From CAZRRV01 sp964406705 (GTDB taxonomy: Bacteria > Bacillota > Clostridia > Oscillospirales > Acutalibacteraceae), in the NCBI GenBank assembly GCA_964406705.1, contig CAYOSS010000015.1:1-29295 (forward strand): DNA of 29,295 nucleotides. The letters are read 5' to 3'. The stretch's first letter is position 1. Every line of letters begins with the position of its first letter. A program made the translations under genes and the position numbers. The notes under the pieces were generated by a model, which was not told the origin of the DNA, ran no database searches, and saw only the letters and a list, made by a program, of their open reading frames with translations. Below are positions 15,853 to 24,010 of this stretch, piece after piece.

Positions 15853-16803
15853 GTGGCGCCGCGATCCGTAGGGTATTCCGTGGGGAACGTGCGGGTGAAG
15901 GAAAATTCGCTGTTAAGCAGGGAGCAGTTTGAGAGGCTGCTTTCCTGCGGGAGCGAGCGGGAGCTGCTTATAAGGCTGCGCGAGTTCGGCTACCCCGATT
16001 CCGCCGGCGCGGACGAGCTGCTTCGCGGGGAGACCGCGAACCTGCGCTCCTACGTGTTGGAGGTTGCCCCCGACCCCTCGCTGTACGATGTGTTCCTCAT
16101 CCCCCGGGACTTCTCCAACGCCAAATCCGCCATAAAAGGGGTACTGGGCGCGAAGCCCTACCGCCATTTGCTCCGGGACGGCACCGTCCCCGGGGAAGCA
16201 GTGGCGGCGGCTGTGGAGGAGCGGGATTTTTCCTCTTTGCCGGAGCATTTAGCCGGGGCCGCGAGCGGGGCATACACCCTTTTGGCCGAGACGGGCGACC
16301 CGCAGCTCTGCGACGGGACGCTGGACAGGGCGGCGGGGGAGGCCGTAATAGACAGCGCCCGGGCGCGTCGGCTGCCCGTTCTTACGAAATACTGCGAAAC
16401 CGAGGTATACTACCGCGATATAAAGGCGGCGCTCAGGGCGGCGGCTGCGGGTAAGCCCCGGGTGTTCTTGGAGGACACGCTGACCCGCCGGGAGCTGTGC
16501 CCCCGCGGGGAGCTGATCGCCGCCGCGCTGGCGGGGACTGACGCCGTGCTGGCATTCCTCGGGAAGAGCGGACACGTCAGCGCCGCCGCGGCGTTCGGCG
16601 AGTCCCCCGCGAGCTTTGAGAGGTACGTGGAGGGCGAGCTGCTTGACATAGCCGGGAGAGCCGCGTCCGTCACGATGGGCGAGGAAGTGCTGCTGGGGTA
16701 CTACTTCCGCAAGAGCGCGGAACTGCGGACGCTTCGCACCATCGCCGTGGGGGTCCGCGCCGGGCAGAGCGCGGAGGCTATTCGCGGGAGGGTGCGGATT
16801 TGA
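15853..16803 (+). CDS. ntpC: V-type ATPase central stalk subunit C
   Basis: A 316-residue, mostly helical subunit that sits as a socket on the c-ring and receives the D/F rotor axle. It shows the repeated three-helix organisation of the AtpC/d family and the C-terminal segment EEVLLGYYFRKSAELRTLRTI, corresponding to the conserved region near the end of the family. It starts with GTG at 15853 behind a strong GAGGAGAGAGG site. The stop TGA (16801-16803) overlaps the start of the next gene. Slightly shorter than the usual 325-350 residues but apparently complete. Confidence 0.92.
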   Translation: MAPRSVGYSVGNVRVKENSLLSREQFERLLSCGSERELLIRLREFGYPDSAGADELLRGETANLRSYVLEVAPDPSLYDVFLIPRDFSNAKSAIKGVLGAKPYRHLLRDGTVPGEAVAAAVEERDFSSLPEHLAGAASGAYTLLAETGDPQLCDGTLDRAAGEAVIDSARARRLPVLTKYCETEVYYRDIKAALRAAAAGKPRVFLEDTLTRRELCPRGELIAAALAGTDAVLAFLGKSGHVSAAAAFGESPASFERYVEGELLDIAGRAASVTMGEEVLLGYYFRKSAELRTLRTIAVGVRAGQSAEAIRGRVRI

Positions 16804-17123
16804 CTAAGATAGCGGTTGTGGGCGACGCCGACAGCATCAGGGGCTTCGCCGCCGTGGGGCTGGACACCTACCCGTGTTCCCCGGAGAAAAGCGAGGTCGC
16901 CGCGCTGCTGCGCCGTCTCGCCGGGGAGAATTACGGGATAATCTACATCACCGAGGATGTGTTTTCCGCCGCCGAGGGCGAGGCGGAGAGGTACGACGAC
17001 CGCCCCACGCCCGCGATTATACCGATCCCCGGGGTGGGGGGAGGCACGGGCGCCGGTATGCGCCGGGTGAGAGATTCCGTGGAGAAGGCTGTAGGGTCAG
17101 ACATCGTCTTCGGGGAGGATTGA
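16800..17123 (+). CDS. ntpG: V-type ATPase subunit F
   Basis: A 107-residue Rossmann-like rotor subunit that binds subunit D. The opening KIAVVGDADSIRGFAAVGLDTYP, the middle YGIIYITEDVF, and AIIPIPGVGGGTGAGMRRVRDSVEKAVGSDI are all characteristic. Translation starts at TTG 16800, overlapping the ntpC stop by two bases, a tight coupling arrangement. In most related operons subunit A follows at once; here about 1.36 kb intervenes, mostly palindromic element copy B. Confidence 0.95.
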   Translation: MTKIAVVGDADSIRGFAAVGLDTYPCSPEKSEVAALLRRLAGENYGIIYITEDVFSAAEGEAERYDDRPTPAIIPIPGVGGGTGAGMRRVRDSVEKAVGSDIVFGED

Positions 17124-17226
17124 CCTGGCGGTCGGCGCTTGCTTCGCCTCGTTGCGGCGGGATTGCCGCGCGTAGGGGTGTTCGGTGGTTTCCGCCAGTC
17201 TTGGTTACACCCGGTTCTGGGGGCTG

Positions 17227-18437
17227 CTGCTCGCTGCGCGAGGGTAGCTTTGCGGTGCCTGGCGGCTCCGGCTTTGCCCATTTTTGGCGGACTTCTTCTC
17301 GCTAACGCGAGGGTGATTTTCCCGTTTTTCCCAGCGCGGCTGGGGGAACGTTTGTCCGCTTTTCTTCTCTGTGCCGGAACGGTCCGGCAGAAAGAAGAAA
17401 AGCGGACAGAAAAGAAGTTCAGGCGGACCGGATTATTCTTACGCCGAACACTGAGAGGTTACGGGGTAGCCGCCACCTGTACCGTTGCCCTTACGGTTCG
17501 CTAACGCGAGGAGAGCCCGGAGATACCCCCGGCGCCGGTTCGGGTCGGCTCGCCGTATTCATTCCCGCCTCGCAGAGTAGGATGCAAAAGGCTCGGTGGT
17601 TTGGGAAAGCTCGCCGCTATCGAACTGAGCTTGGCTCGTGTGGGGTAGCTTTTTGCTTGCTGGTCGAGGGGTAGCTCGCAGATGCGCAGGAAGCCCTTAT
17701 CGGGGGAACCCGAAGATTTGCCGGCGCGAAGGGTAGCCTGGTGGCGACAGGTAGTCCCCATACCGGAAGCGCAGCGATTTATAGGATAGTCCACCGGTAC
17801 TGGAGGCTCCGGCTCCGCCCCGCCTGCCGGGAGCGCAGCGGCTCGCCCCATACGAGGGGAAGGCTCCCTGCATATCTACGAGTCTACCCCAACCACCAAG
17901 CAAAGAGATGCCCCACGAGAACCGAGCCTTAATCGATAGCGGCGAGCTTTCCCAAAGCAGCGAGCCTTTTGTACCGGACACGGCAAGCCCCGAATGACCC
18001 CGGCGGGATCCCGGAGCCGGCGCCGGCGGTATCCCTGGGCTACCTTCGTAGGCACAAGACCCGCCGCATAGGTGGCGGCTACCCTCAGACCACTCAGTGT
18101 TCGGCGTAGAAGTAAGCCGGCGCGCTGAACTTCTTTTCTGTCCGCTTTTCTTCTTTCAGCCGGACCGTTCCGGCTCATAGAAGAAAAGCGGACACGTTTC
18201 CCAGCATAGCTGGGGAAAAAATTAAGCTACCCTCGCGTTAGCGAGAAGAAAGCGACGAAAATGGATGGAGCCAAAGGTAGGGGAGCCATCGAGCCTGCCG
18301 GTCGGGAGAAGAAAAGCGGACATCGTTCCCCAGCCCAGCTGGGAAAAGCTGGAAAACTATCCCGCGAAGCGAGAAGAAGTCTACAGAAATAGGCGGAGCA
18401 AAGCCGGCGGGACCGCCGCGCCGCTTCGTCGAAGAAG
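17227..18437. repeat. Interspersed palindromic element, copy B, inside the V-ATPase operon
   Basis: Core arms are 17330-17693 and 17866-18215, mutually inverted. The outer ends are CCCAGCGCGGCTGGGG (17330-17345) and CCCAGCATAGCTGGGG (18200-18215), and the arm hairpins are 17354-17407 and 18140-18193. The right flank carries a further partial copy with AGAAGAAAAGCGGAC and CCCAGCCCAGCTGGG (about 18300-18345). Bases 17124-17226 before it hold nothing recognisable. The element separates subunit F from subunit A. Confidence 0.87.
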
Positions 18438-18482
18438 ATAAAACCAAGTCAGCTAACCTCATATTGAAAGGCAGGGGTTCTT

Positions 18483-20249
18483 TTGGCAGGAACCGTAGTG
18501 AAAGTCGCAGGGCCGCTCGTGGTCGCGGAGGGGATGCGCGACGCGAATATGTTCGACGTTGTGCGGGTGGGCGACGACCGGCTCATCGGCGAGATAATCG
18601 AGATGCGCGGCGACCGCGCCTCCGTGCAGGTCTACGAGGAAACGGCGGGGCTGGGGCCCGGCGCGGCGGTGGAGACTACCGGGATGCCGCTGAGCGTGGA
18701 ACTGGGGCCCGGGCTGATCGGCACGATATTCGACGGCATCCAGCGCCCGCTCGCCCGGATAATGGAGGTCTGCGGCACGAACTTGAGACGCGGGGTCGAT
18801 GTCCCCAAGCTTGACCGCGAGAAGAAGTGGACCTTCACCCCCGCGGTAAAGCCGGGCGACCGCGTGGAGTTCGGCGATGTTTTGGGCACGGTGCCCGAGA
18901 CCCCCGTCGTGGAGCACAGGGTCCTTGTTCCAAAGGGCTGCGATGGAGTGGTCGTCTCCGTCTTTCCGGGGGAGCGCGCGGTGGAGGACACCGTGGCGGT
19001 CATACGGACCGACGGGGGCGAAGAGAGGTCCGTCACCCTGCTGCAACGCTGGCCGGTGCGCGTGGAGCGCCCTTATAAGCGAAAGCTTTCCCCCGACGAG
19101 CCGCTGACCACCGGGCAGAGGGTCATCGACACCCTCTTCCCCATTGCGAGAGGGGGAGTGGCGGCGGTACCCGGGCCGTTCGGCTCCGGTAAGACGGTGG
19201 TGCAGCACCAGCTGGCGAAGTGGGCGGCGGCGGACATCATAGTCTACATTGGCTGCGGGGAGCGCGGCAACGAGATGACCGACGTGCTGAACGAGTTCCC
19301 CGAGCTGAAGGACCCCCGCACCGGGAGCTCGCTAATGGAGCGCACCGTGCTGATCGCCAACACCTCCGATATGCCGGTGGCGGCGCGCGAGGCGTCCATT
19401 TACACCGGGATCACAATAGCGGAGTACTTCCGGGATATGGGCTACAGCGTCGCGCTTATGGCGGATTCCACTTCGCGGTGGGCGGAGGCTCTGCGCGAGA
19501 TGTCGGGGCGCTTGGAAGAAATGCCCGGCGAGGAGGGTTACCCCGCGTATTTGGGCAGCCGTTTGGCGCAGTTTTACGAGAGAGCGGGGCGAGTTATCGT
19601 CTCGGGCGGCGGGGAGAAGGAGGGCTCGCTGTCCGTCATAGGCGCGGTCTCGCCCCCCGGCGGGGATATATCCGAGCCGGTCTCGCAGGCTACGCTGCGC
19701 ATTGTGAAGGTTTTCTGGGGGCTGGACGCGAACCTCGCCTACAAGCGGCATTTTCCCGCGGTAAACTGGCTTACCAGCTATTCTCTCTACGCGGATTCGC
19801 TGGCCCCCTGGTTCAACGCCAATGTCCGGGACGACTGGAGCGCGCTGCGCGGGCGAATGCTCTCCCTGCTGCAGGACGAGGCCGAGTTGGAGGAGATAGT
19901 GAAGCTTGTCGGTATGGACGCGCTCTCCCCCGGCGACAGGCTGAAGTTAGAGGCGGCGAGATCCATCCGCGAGGACTACCTCCACCAAAACGCATTCGAC
20001 GAGACGGACACCTACACCTCCCTCGAAAAGCAGTATTATATGATGACCGCCATTTTGATGTTCTACGACAAATGCTCAGAGGCGCTCTCGCGCGGAGTGT
20101 CAATCGACAGCATTGTGAAGCTCCCCGTGCGGGAGAAGATAGGGCGGCTTAAGTATGTTCCCGAGGGGGAGGTGGCCGACACGTTCGGCACTGATATGGG
20201 TATGTTGGAGCAGGAACTGCGCGACGCCGCGCGGGAAGCGGAGGAATAG
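18483..20249 (+). CDS. ntpA: V-type ATPase catalytic subunit A
   Basis: The ATP-hydrolysing head subunit, 588 residues, normal for the family. The Walker A loop is GPFGSGKT (231-238, Lys237), followed by IIVYIGCGERGNEM with the catalytic glutamate region, and a Walker B-like segment SVALMADSTSRWAEALRE. The N-terminal beta-barrel (GTVVKVAGPLVVAEG) and the A-specific insertion (about 110-190) are both present. Start is TTG at 18483 just downstream of AAAGGCAGGGG; no other start gives the correct N-terminus. Because element copy B lies upstream, transcription must read through it or start within it; no clear promoter was seen immediately upstream. Confidence 0.97.
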   Translation: MAGTVVKVAGPLVVAEGMRDANMFDVVRVGDDRLIGEIIEMRGDRASVQVYEETAGLGPGAAVETTGMPLSVELGPGLIGTIFDGIQRPLARIMEVCGTNLRRGVDVPKLDREKKWTFTPAVKPGDRVEFGDVLGTVPETPVVEHRVLVPKGCDGVVVSVFPGERAVEDTVAVIRTDGGEERSVTLLQRWPVRVERPYKRKLSPDEPLTTGQRVIDTLFPIARGGVAAVPGPFGSGKTVVQHQLAKWAAADIIVYIGCGERGNEMTDVLNEFPELKDPRTGSSLMERTVLIANTSDMPVAAREASIYTGITIAEYFRDMGYSVALMADSTSRWAEALREMSGRLEEMPGEEGYPAYLGSRLAQFYERAGRVIVSGGGEKEGSLSVIGAVSPPGGDISEPVSQATLRIVKVFWGLDANLAYKRHFPAVNWLTSYSLYADSLAPWFNANVRDDWSALRGRMLSLLQDEAELEEIVKLVGMDALSPGDRLKLEAARSIREDYLHQNAFDETDTYTSLEKQYYMMTAILMFYDKCSEALSRGVSIDSIVKLPVREKIGRLKYVPEGEVADTFGTDMGMLEQELRDAAREAEE

Positions 20250-20252
20250 ACG

Positions 20253-21623
20253 ATGCCGAAAGAGTACAGAACCGTCCGCGAGGTCGCGGGGCCGCTGATG
20301 TTGGTCAGCGACGTTGAGGGAGTGACCTACGACGAGTTAGGCGAGATTGAGCTGCCCGACGGCGAGACGCGGCGGTGCAGGGTGCTCGAGATCGACGGGG
20401 GCAACGCCCTGGTGCAGCTGTTCGAGTCCTCCGCGGGGATAAACCTCGCCGGCTCCAAAGTCCGCTTTTTGGGGAGATCCATGGAGTTGGGAGTTTCCCC
20501 CGATATGCTTTCGCGCGTGTTCGACGGGCTGGGCCGCCCCATTGACGGCGCCCCAGAGCCGATCCCGGAGAAGAGGCTGGACATCAACGGCACGCCTATG
20601 AACCCCGCCGCCCGCAATTACCCCAACGAGTTTATCCAAACCGGCATTTCCGCGATAGACGGGCTGAACACCCTCGTGCGCGGGCAGAAGCTGCCCATAT
20701 TCTCCGCGTCGGGGCTGCCGCACGCCCAGCTCGCGGCCCAGATAGCGCGTCAGGCGACGGTGCTGGGCGACGATCAGCGGTTCGCGGTGGTGTTCGCCGC
20801 TATGGGGATAACCTTTGAGGAATCCGACTACTTTGTGCAAAGCTTTAAGGAAACCGGGGCTATAGACCGCACGGTGATGTTCGTCAACCTCGCGAACGAC
20901 CCTGCCATTGAGCGAATAGCGACCCCGCGTATGGCGCTTACCGCCGCCGAGTACCTGGCGTTTGACCTCGATATGCAGGTGTTAGTTATACTCACCGATA
21001 TAACCAACTACGCCGACGCCCTGCGCGAGGTGTCCGCCGCGCGAAAGGAAGTCCCGGGGCGACGGGGCTACCCGGGGTATATGTACACCGATTTAGCGTC
21101 TCTTTACGAGCGTGCCGGGCGGCTTCGCGGGAAGGAGGGTTCCATCACCCTGATACCCATTCTCACTATGCCCGAGGACGACAAGACCCACCCCATCCCC
21201 GACCTCACCGGGTACATCACCGAGGGGCAGATAATCCTCAGCCGCGAGCTGTATCGCAAGGGGGTTACCCCGCCCGTGGACGTGCTCCCCTCGCTCTCGA
21301 GGCTGAAGGACAAGGGCATAGGCGCGGGCAAGACCAGGGAGGACCACGCGGGGACTATGAACCAGCTTTTCGCCGCGTACGCCCGGGGCAAGGACGCCAA
21401 GGAGCTTATGGTGATCCTGGGCGAGGCGGCCCTGACCGATATCGACAAGCTGTACGCCAAGTTCGCGGACGAGTTCGAGCGGCGCTACGTTTCGCAGGGG
21501 TTCACCACCAACCGGGGCATAGAGGAAACACTGGACCTGGGCTGGGAGCTGCTCTCTATTTTGCCGCGCGAGGAGCTGAAACGCGTGAGCGACGACCTGC
21601 TTGACAGGTACTACAAGGGTTAG
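20253..21623 (+). CDS. ntpB: V-type ATPase regulatory subunit B
   Basis: The non-catalytic head subunit alternating with A, 456 residues. It keeps the family fold (YRTVREVAGPLMLVSDVEGV; NPAARNYPNEFIQTGISAIDGLNTLVRGQKLPIFSASGLPHAQLA), but at the loop equivalent to Walker A it has SASGLPHAQ instead of a GKT motif, as is normal for B. Its PGRRGYPGYMYTDLASLYERAGR segment contributes the arginine finger at the A/B interface. It starts three bases after the ntpA stop, so translation is probably coupled. Confidence 0.97.
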   Translation: MPKEYRTVREVAGPLMLVSDVEGVTYDELGEIELPDGETRRCRVLEIDGGNALVQLFESSAGINLAGSKVRFLGRSMELGVSPDMLSRVFDGLGRPIDGAPEPIPEKRLDINGTPMNPAARNYPNEFIQTGISAIDGLNTLVRGQKLPIFSASGLPHAQLAAQIARQATVLGDDQRFAVVFAAMGITFEESDYFVQSFKETGAIDRTVMFVNLANDPAIERIATPRMALTAAEYLAFDLDMQVLVILTDITNYADALREVSAARKEVPGRRGYPGYMYTDLASLYERAGRLRGKEGSITLIPILTMPEDDKTHPIPDLTGYITEGQIILSRELYRKGVTPPVDVLPSLSRLKDKGIGAGKTREDHAGTMNQLFAAYARGKDAKELMVILGEAALTDIDKLYAKFADEFERRYVSQGFTTNRGIEETLDLGWELLSILPREELKRVSDDLLDRYYKG

Positions 21624-21628
21624 CGCGT

Positions 21629-22279
21629 ATGGCTGTGATGAACGTCAACCCCACCCGAATGGAGCTCACCCGGCTGAAAGGGCGGCTCGCCACGGCCAGA
21701 CGGGGGCACAAGCTGCTAAAGGACAAGCGCGACGAGCTTATGCGGCAGTTCCTCGACCTTGTGAGGGAGAACAAGAGGCTGCGCGCCGAGGTGGAGGAGG
21801 ATTTGGCCGCGGTGAACGCGGATTTCCTCCTCGCCGGCTCCGCTATGGAGGACGGGGAGCTTGACACCGCTCTGCTATACCCCAAGCAGTCGGTGGAGCT
21901 TGATATATCCTACAAAAACGTGATGAGCGTGGAAATCCCGGTGTACAGCGTCAAGACGCGCACCGCCGACTCTTCGGACGTGTTCTGCTACGGGTTCGCG
22001 GGCACCCCCTTCGCGCTGGACGACGCCGTTACGGAGCTTGCCGCGCTGCTGCCAAAGCTGCTGCGGCTCGCCGAGGTGGAGAAATCCACAAGGCGGATGG
22101 CCGTGGAGATAGAGAAGACCCGCCGCCGGGTCAACGCGCTGGAGCACGTGATGATCCCGCGATACGAGGACACGATCCGCTCGATCACTATGCGGCTCGA
22201 GGAGAACGAGCGGTCGAACCGCGCGCGACTGATGAAGGTCAAGGATATGATGTTGGCGGACGCGCACGATTTTCACTGA
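21629..22279 (+). CDS. ntpD: V-type ATPase rotor shaft subunit D
   Basis: A 216-residue antiparallel coiled coil forming the central axle. The N-terminal VNPTRMELTRLKGRLATARRGHKLLKDKRDEL and C-terminal TRRRVNALEHVMIPRYEDTIRSITMRLEENER are both near-consensus. A short mid-section (about 80-150) is the less conserved head region. It starts five bases after ntpB and is the last recognised gene of the operon. No simple terminator follows; the degraded palindromic element copy C begins about 70 bp later and its hairpin may serve. Confidence 0.97.
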   Translation: MAVMNVNPTRMELTRLKGRLATARRGHKLLKDKRDELMRQFLDLVRENKRLRAEVEEDLAAVNADFLLAGSAMEDGELDTALLYPKQSVELDISYKNVMSVEIPVYSVKTRTADSSDVFCYGFAGTPFALDDAVTELAALLPKLLRLAEVEKSTRRMAVEIEKTRRRVNALEHVMIPRYEDTIRSITMRLEENERSNRARLMKVKDMMLADAHDFH

Positions 22280-22350
22280 TTTGAGGCGATCCCCGGGGCC
22301 TATCTCTTGTTGACGGCAGATAGCCTTCAGCTCTTCGACCGGGGAGGTTT

Positions 22351-22970
22351 GGCTCGCTGACGCGAGGGTAGCTTTGCGGTGCCGTCAGATCTGGCTTGCC
22401 TGTTGCGGTGAGCTTCTTCCGCTTCGCGGGAGAGCTTATTCGCTTTTCCCAGCGCGGCTGGGGAACGTTTGTCCGCTTTTCTTCTCTTCGCCGGAACGGC
22501 TCGGCTGAAAGAAGAAAAGCGGACGGAAAAGAAGCTCAGCGCGCCAGTTGGCTGTGTGGTTTACGAAAATCGGGAGGAGATGTCCCCATCGGGCGGGTTG
22601 TGGGTAGCTGGCTCTTGTCCGTTGCCCCGCTGCTCGCTACGCGGGGGTAGGCCGGATGTACCCCCGGCGCCGGTTAGGGCTGACTTGCCGGTGTCATTTT
22701 GGGCTTGCCTGTTTGGGATAGAATCGAGCCTACTCGTTCGGGAGGTGCGCCGATATACAAGGAACTTTCCTCTCCCGTGTGGGGCAAGCCGTCGCGCTTC
22801 CGGGGGCGAGGGCTTCCTGCCGCCACCGGGCTATCTTCGCGCCGGCGAACCTCCGGGCTTCCCCTGGCAGGGGTCCGCTGTACATCTGCGAGCCTACTTG
22901 TTCAGGGGTTCGCGGGTGTACCGTGAGCTACCCCTGTTCGTGTTGGGCGAGCCGGTGCGCTCGCGCGTAC
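22351..22970. repeat. Interspersed palindromic element, copy C, degraded
   Basis: The left-arm features are clear: mini-palindrome CTCGCTGACGCGAG (22353-22366), CCCAGCGCGGCTGGGG (22448-22463) and the hairpin 22471-22524. Inner-arm and centre motifs shared with A (GCCGGCGAACCTCCGGGCT, CTGGCAGGG) follow, but the outer right arm and its hairpin are missing. Bases 22280-22350 and 22971-22990 hold nothing recognisable. Confidence 0.78.
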
Positions 22971-23010
22971 TGACGCCCCCACGGCAAGATGAAAAAAGGA
23001 GGCGGCGGGA

Positions 23011-23706
23011 GTGCCGTTTGCCAATGAGAGGGAGCGCGCGGGGGAGGTAGAGAGGATCCTCCGCGAGGCGTACCCCGAAGCGGGTTGCACCCTTACCGAG
23101 GAAAGCCCGTTCCGGCTCCTTGTGGCGGCGAGGCTCTCCGCCCAGTGCCGCGACGACCGTGTGAACGAGGCGACACCCGCGCTTTTCGCCCGCTTCCCCG
23201 ACCCGGCGGCGATGTCCGAGGCTACCCCCGGCGAGATTGAGCCGTATATCCGCGCCCTGGGGCTTTACCGCGTGAAGGCGCGGGATCTCGTGGCGATGGC
23301 GCGCGCCCTTGTGGAGCGGCACGGCGGCGCGGTCCCCGGCACTATGGAGGAGCTTACCGCCCTGCCGGGCGTCGGGCGCAAGACCGCGAACCTAATACTG
23401 GGCGACGTGTTCGGCGTACCCGGCGCGGTGGTCGCCGATACGCATTTGATACGCATTTGCGGACGGCTGGGCTTTACGGACACCCGTGACCCGTACCGCG
23501 TGGAGACGCGCATGCGCGAGCTGCTCGACCCGGCGGGGTCGGCGGCGTTTTGCCACAGGGCGGTGGCGCACGGGAGAGCCGTATGCCTCGCGAGGCGCCC
23601 CGCCTGCCCGTCTTGCCCCCTGCGGAACCTCTGCCCGTCGCGGGATCCGGGCTCCTCGCGGGGTCTCGACTCTTCGCGGAATCCGGGCTCCTCCGGCGAC
23701 GGATAG
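23011..23706 (+). CDS. nth: Endonuclease III (DNA glycosylase/AP lyase)
   Basis: A base-excision-repair enzyme removing oxidised pyrimidines, 231 residues. The helix-hairpin-helix LPGVGRKTAN carries catalytic Lys124, VADTHLIR carries catalytic Asp143, and the 4Fe-4S loop is C192-x6-C199-x2-C202-x5-C208. Start is GTG 23011 with AAGGAGG at 22996-23002. After the cluster the family normally ends within a few residues; here a 21-residue tail of SRDPGS-type hexapeptides follows, encoded by three 18-bp repeats. The tail is probably disordered and dispensable (inference). It appears to be a single gene between element copy C and a terminator. Confidence 0.95.
   Translation: MPFANERERAGEVERILREAYPEAGCTLTEESPFRLLVAARLSAQCRDDRVNEATPALFARFPDPAAMSEATPGEIEPYIRALGLYRVKARDLVAMARALVERHGGAVPGTMEELTALPGVGRKTANLILGDVFGVPGAVVADTHLIRICGRLGFTDTRDPYRVETRMRELLDPAGSAAFCHRAVAHGRAVCLARRPACPSCPLRNLCPSRDPGSSRGLDSSRNPGSSGDG
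23638..23691 (+). repeat. In-frame 18-bp triplicate at the nth 3' end
   Basis: Units at 23638, 23656 and 23674 each begin TCGCGG and end GGCTCC or GACTCT; they encode SRDPGS, SRGLDS and SRNPGS immediately before the stop codon. Confidence 0.85.
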
Positions 23707-23726
23707 CCCGCGCGTAATATGCCGGC

Positions 23727-23764
23727 AAAAAATCCCGGGGAGCGTGACTGCCCCCCGGGTTTTT
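23727..23764. terminator. Bidirectional terminator between nth and the aconitase gene
   Basis: Stem CCCGGGG/CCCCGGG (23734-23740 and 23753-23759) is flanked by an A-run on the left and a T-run on the right. It can serve nth on the plus strand and the convergent aconitase operon on the minus strand. Confidence 0.82.
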
Positions 23765-23774
23765 GTATATTGGC

Positions 23775-24010
23775 GCGCCCGCCGGGGCCACGCCCCCGCC
23801 GACTTAACTCGGGTCGCCGGTTTACACCTCACCAACCTATCGTGGGCCGCCAGGCTTACATCCTCGCCGACTTATCGCGGGCTGTTGGTCTACCCCCGTT
23901 GTTTTATCGCGGCCCTCGGGGATTATACCTCCGCCCGCCTATCTCAAGCCGCCCGGCTTACACTTCCGCCGACTTATCTTGCCGCCGGCCTACGCCTCCG
24001 CCGCCGCCTT
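23775..24010. repeat. 34-36 bp tandem array anchored at the aconitase stop codon
   Basis: Six degenerate units follow the aconitase gene on the minus strand. Each has a purine-rich ATAAGTCGGCGG-like half and a GTGTAAGCCGG-like half. The gene terminus itself (AAGGCGGCGGCGGAGGCGTAGGCCGG split across coding and stop) aligns as the first unit, with its TAG at the position of TAA in most units. Confidence 0.7.

Noticed and set aside
17227..18437. Insertion sequence or group II intron
   Set aside because: No transposase, reverse transcriptase or domain V-like structure was recognised in any frame of any of the copies.
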